A stretch of 64,000 bases of DNA, taken from NCBI RefSeq assembly GCF_030248535.1, contig NZ_JAHGAJ010000008.1:1-64000 (forward strand), in the 5' to 3' direction. Every line of letters starts with the position of its first letter. The first letter of the stretch is position 1. Positions 63,346 through 64,000 of the stretch are shown here, piece after piece. The position numbers and the translations under genes were made by a program. Source of the stretch: Vibrio sp. D404a (lineage in GTDB: Bacteria; Pseudomonadota; Gammaproteobacteria; Enterobacterales; Vibrionaceae). The notes under the pieces were generated by a model. The model was not told where the DNA came from. It ran no database searches and was given only the letters and a program-made list of their open reading frames with translations.

Positions 63346-63377
63346 AGGGCTCACCCGATATGGCGTGAGCCCTTTTT
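63346..63377 (+). terminator. Terminator of the arsR-acr3 operon
   Basis: AGGGCTCAC and GTGAGCCCT arms followed by TTTTT. Confidence 0.85.
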
Positions 63378-63410
63378 GTATCTGCTAGAAGCTTTTTGTA
63401 TCTGTAGAAG
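63372..63410. repeat. Tandem near-duplication at the terminator tail
   Basis: CTTTTTGTATCTGCTAGAAG at 63372-63391 is repeated at 63392-63410 with one base missing. It looks like a recent slippage duplication. Confidence 0.7.
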
Positions 63411-63415
63411 AAAAC

Positions 63416-64000
63416 CTAATCAAGCAGGTTTTTCAGTCCTTGCTCTAGCCACTTTAGCGCAGGTCCCTTGTCCGGTTTTTTGGAAAGAATGAGATCCACC
63501 GGCGGTGACCAAGTTTTATGGTCAAAGGCGATATCTATCTCCACCAACTGCTTTTTGTTGATCTCCTCTTTCACCAAATGTTCCGGCAGATATGCCCAAC
63601 CAATATCACTACCTAGCACCATTTCACGAATCGCGATAAAGCTGTTTGACCACCATACCTTTCCTGCAATCAGGGGAAATTGGTCCATCAGTTTTCCTTT
63701 ATCTCCCCTAAGCATTACCTGTCGGTGAGGCAATAGTTCAGCCACCCGCGCCGTCCCGACCTGTGCCAATGGATGCTGTGGATGACAAACCGCCACAAAA
63801 GGCAGGTGACCGATAAAGCAAGGCTCAGAGCTGATATCAAAATTGAGATCCGTAAACATCAAGCCGACGTCCGCCTTTTCATCGGTCACGAACTGATTCA
63901 CTTCCGTCGTCGTACAGGCTATCAACTCAATCTCTGTTGCAGGAAATCGCTCGCTAAATTCTCCCAGAATTTTCGGTAAATTCGGCATTAAAAGCGCATC
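63416..64000 (-). CDS. LysR family regulator, partial (effector domain)
   Basis: The frame is open to the right edge, so only the C-terminal 195 or so residues are visible. They match the LysR effector domain: EFSERFPATEIELIACTTTE, KADVGLMFTDLNF, FVAVCHPQHPLAQ, and GWAYLPEHLVKEEI. The HTH lies beyond the window. It is convergent with the arsenite operon. The target is unknown. Confidence 0.8.
   Translation of the reverse strand, partial: DALLMPNLPKILGEFSERFPATEIELIACTTTEVNQFVTDEKADVGLMFTDLNFDISSEPCFIGHLPFVAVCHPQHPLAQVGTARVAELLPHRQVMLRGDKGKLMDQFPLIAGKVWWSNSFIAIREMVLGSDIGWAYLPEHLVKEEINKKQLVEIDIAFDHKTWSPPVDLILSKKPDKGPALKWLEQGLKNLLD

Overview
The window reads as ordinary chromosomal DNA of a Vibrio, probably of the Splendidus clade and probably from the second chromosome. 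This is an inference from gene content and gene order: a DUF368/PopT transporter, SstT, a lamB-malM pair, a ygb-type acid-sugar cluster, an ACR3 arsenite pump, moderate GC and compact intergenic terminators. No rRNA, tRNA, insertion sequence, integrase or CRISPR array was seen.

Layout. 1-6300: a PopT-like lipid-carrier transporter, a three-gene copper-delivery operon (hypothetical, SCO, PCu(A)C), an RsgA GTPase preceded by a possible leader peptide, and the serine/threonine symporter SstT. 6380-10660: a Sel1-repeat membrane protein, LysR and Lrp-type regulators, a LysE/RhtB exporter and a DUF1294 protein. 10800-30230: a large starch, pullulan and maltodextrin block. It holds a cytoplasmic GH13 amylase, a very long lipoprotein pullulanase, a LysR regulator, a GH13 alpha-1,6-type glucosidase, a lone maltose-binding protein, a GH133-type debranching enzyme, an esterase, MalM, maltoporin LamB and GlgX. 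Polymer would be cut at the surface by the pullulanase, pass the outer membrane through LamB and be bound in the periplasm by MalE. Once imported it would be finished in the cytoplasm by the amylase, alpha-glucosidase and two debranching enzymes. The ABC permease is not in the window. MalT-like boxes lie at the amylase, pullulanase and lamB/glgX promoters. A different CTATAG element lies at the alpha-glucosidase and malE promoters, next to the LysR gene.

30400-42100: a sensor protein with a degenerate GGDEF motif, TrmK, an acyltransferase, a GlxA-like AraC regulator facing an MBL-fold enzyme, a Fur-box-flanked TonB receptor facing fpr and a DUF1971 gene, D-lactate dehydrogenase and a patatin phospholipase. 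42240-49760: a four-carbon acid-sugar catabolic cluster (glycerate kinase, GntP permease, OtnI, OtnC, OtnK, LtnD) with a divergent DeoR regulator. 49760-56760: small uncharacterised genes, a Gfo/Idh oxidoreductase with an ABM monooxygenase, LysR, YcaQ, a FrnE-like DsbA protein, and SoxR facing an MFS exporter with a near-consensus SoxR box between them. 56870-64000: a HAD phosphatase, a three-gene envelope operon (output-less CHASE2 protein, small secreted Cys-rich protein, M48 lipoprotein peptidase), a remnant of an HPP-family gene, an ArsR/ACR3 arsenite module and the C-terminal part of another LysR regulator.

The items most worth a second look are the CHASE2/secreted protein/M48 operon, the accessory domain apparently shared by the pullulanase and the GH133 enzyme, the leader-peptide-like ORF before rsgA, the possible Fur-linked small RNA near 38300-38414, and the two-regulator architecture of the maltodextrin block. 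All functions are inferred from sequence motifs and context; no database search was run.
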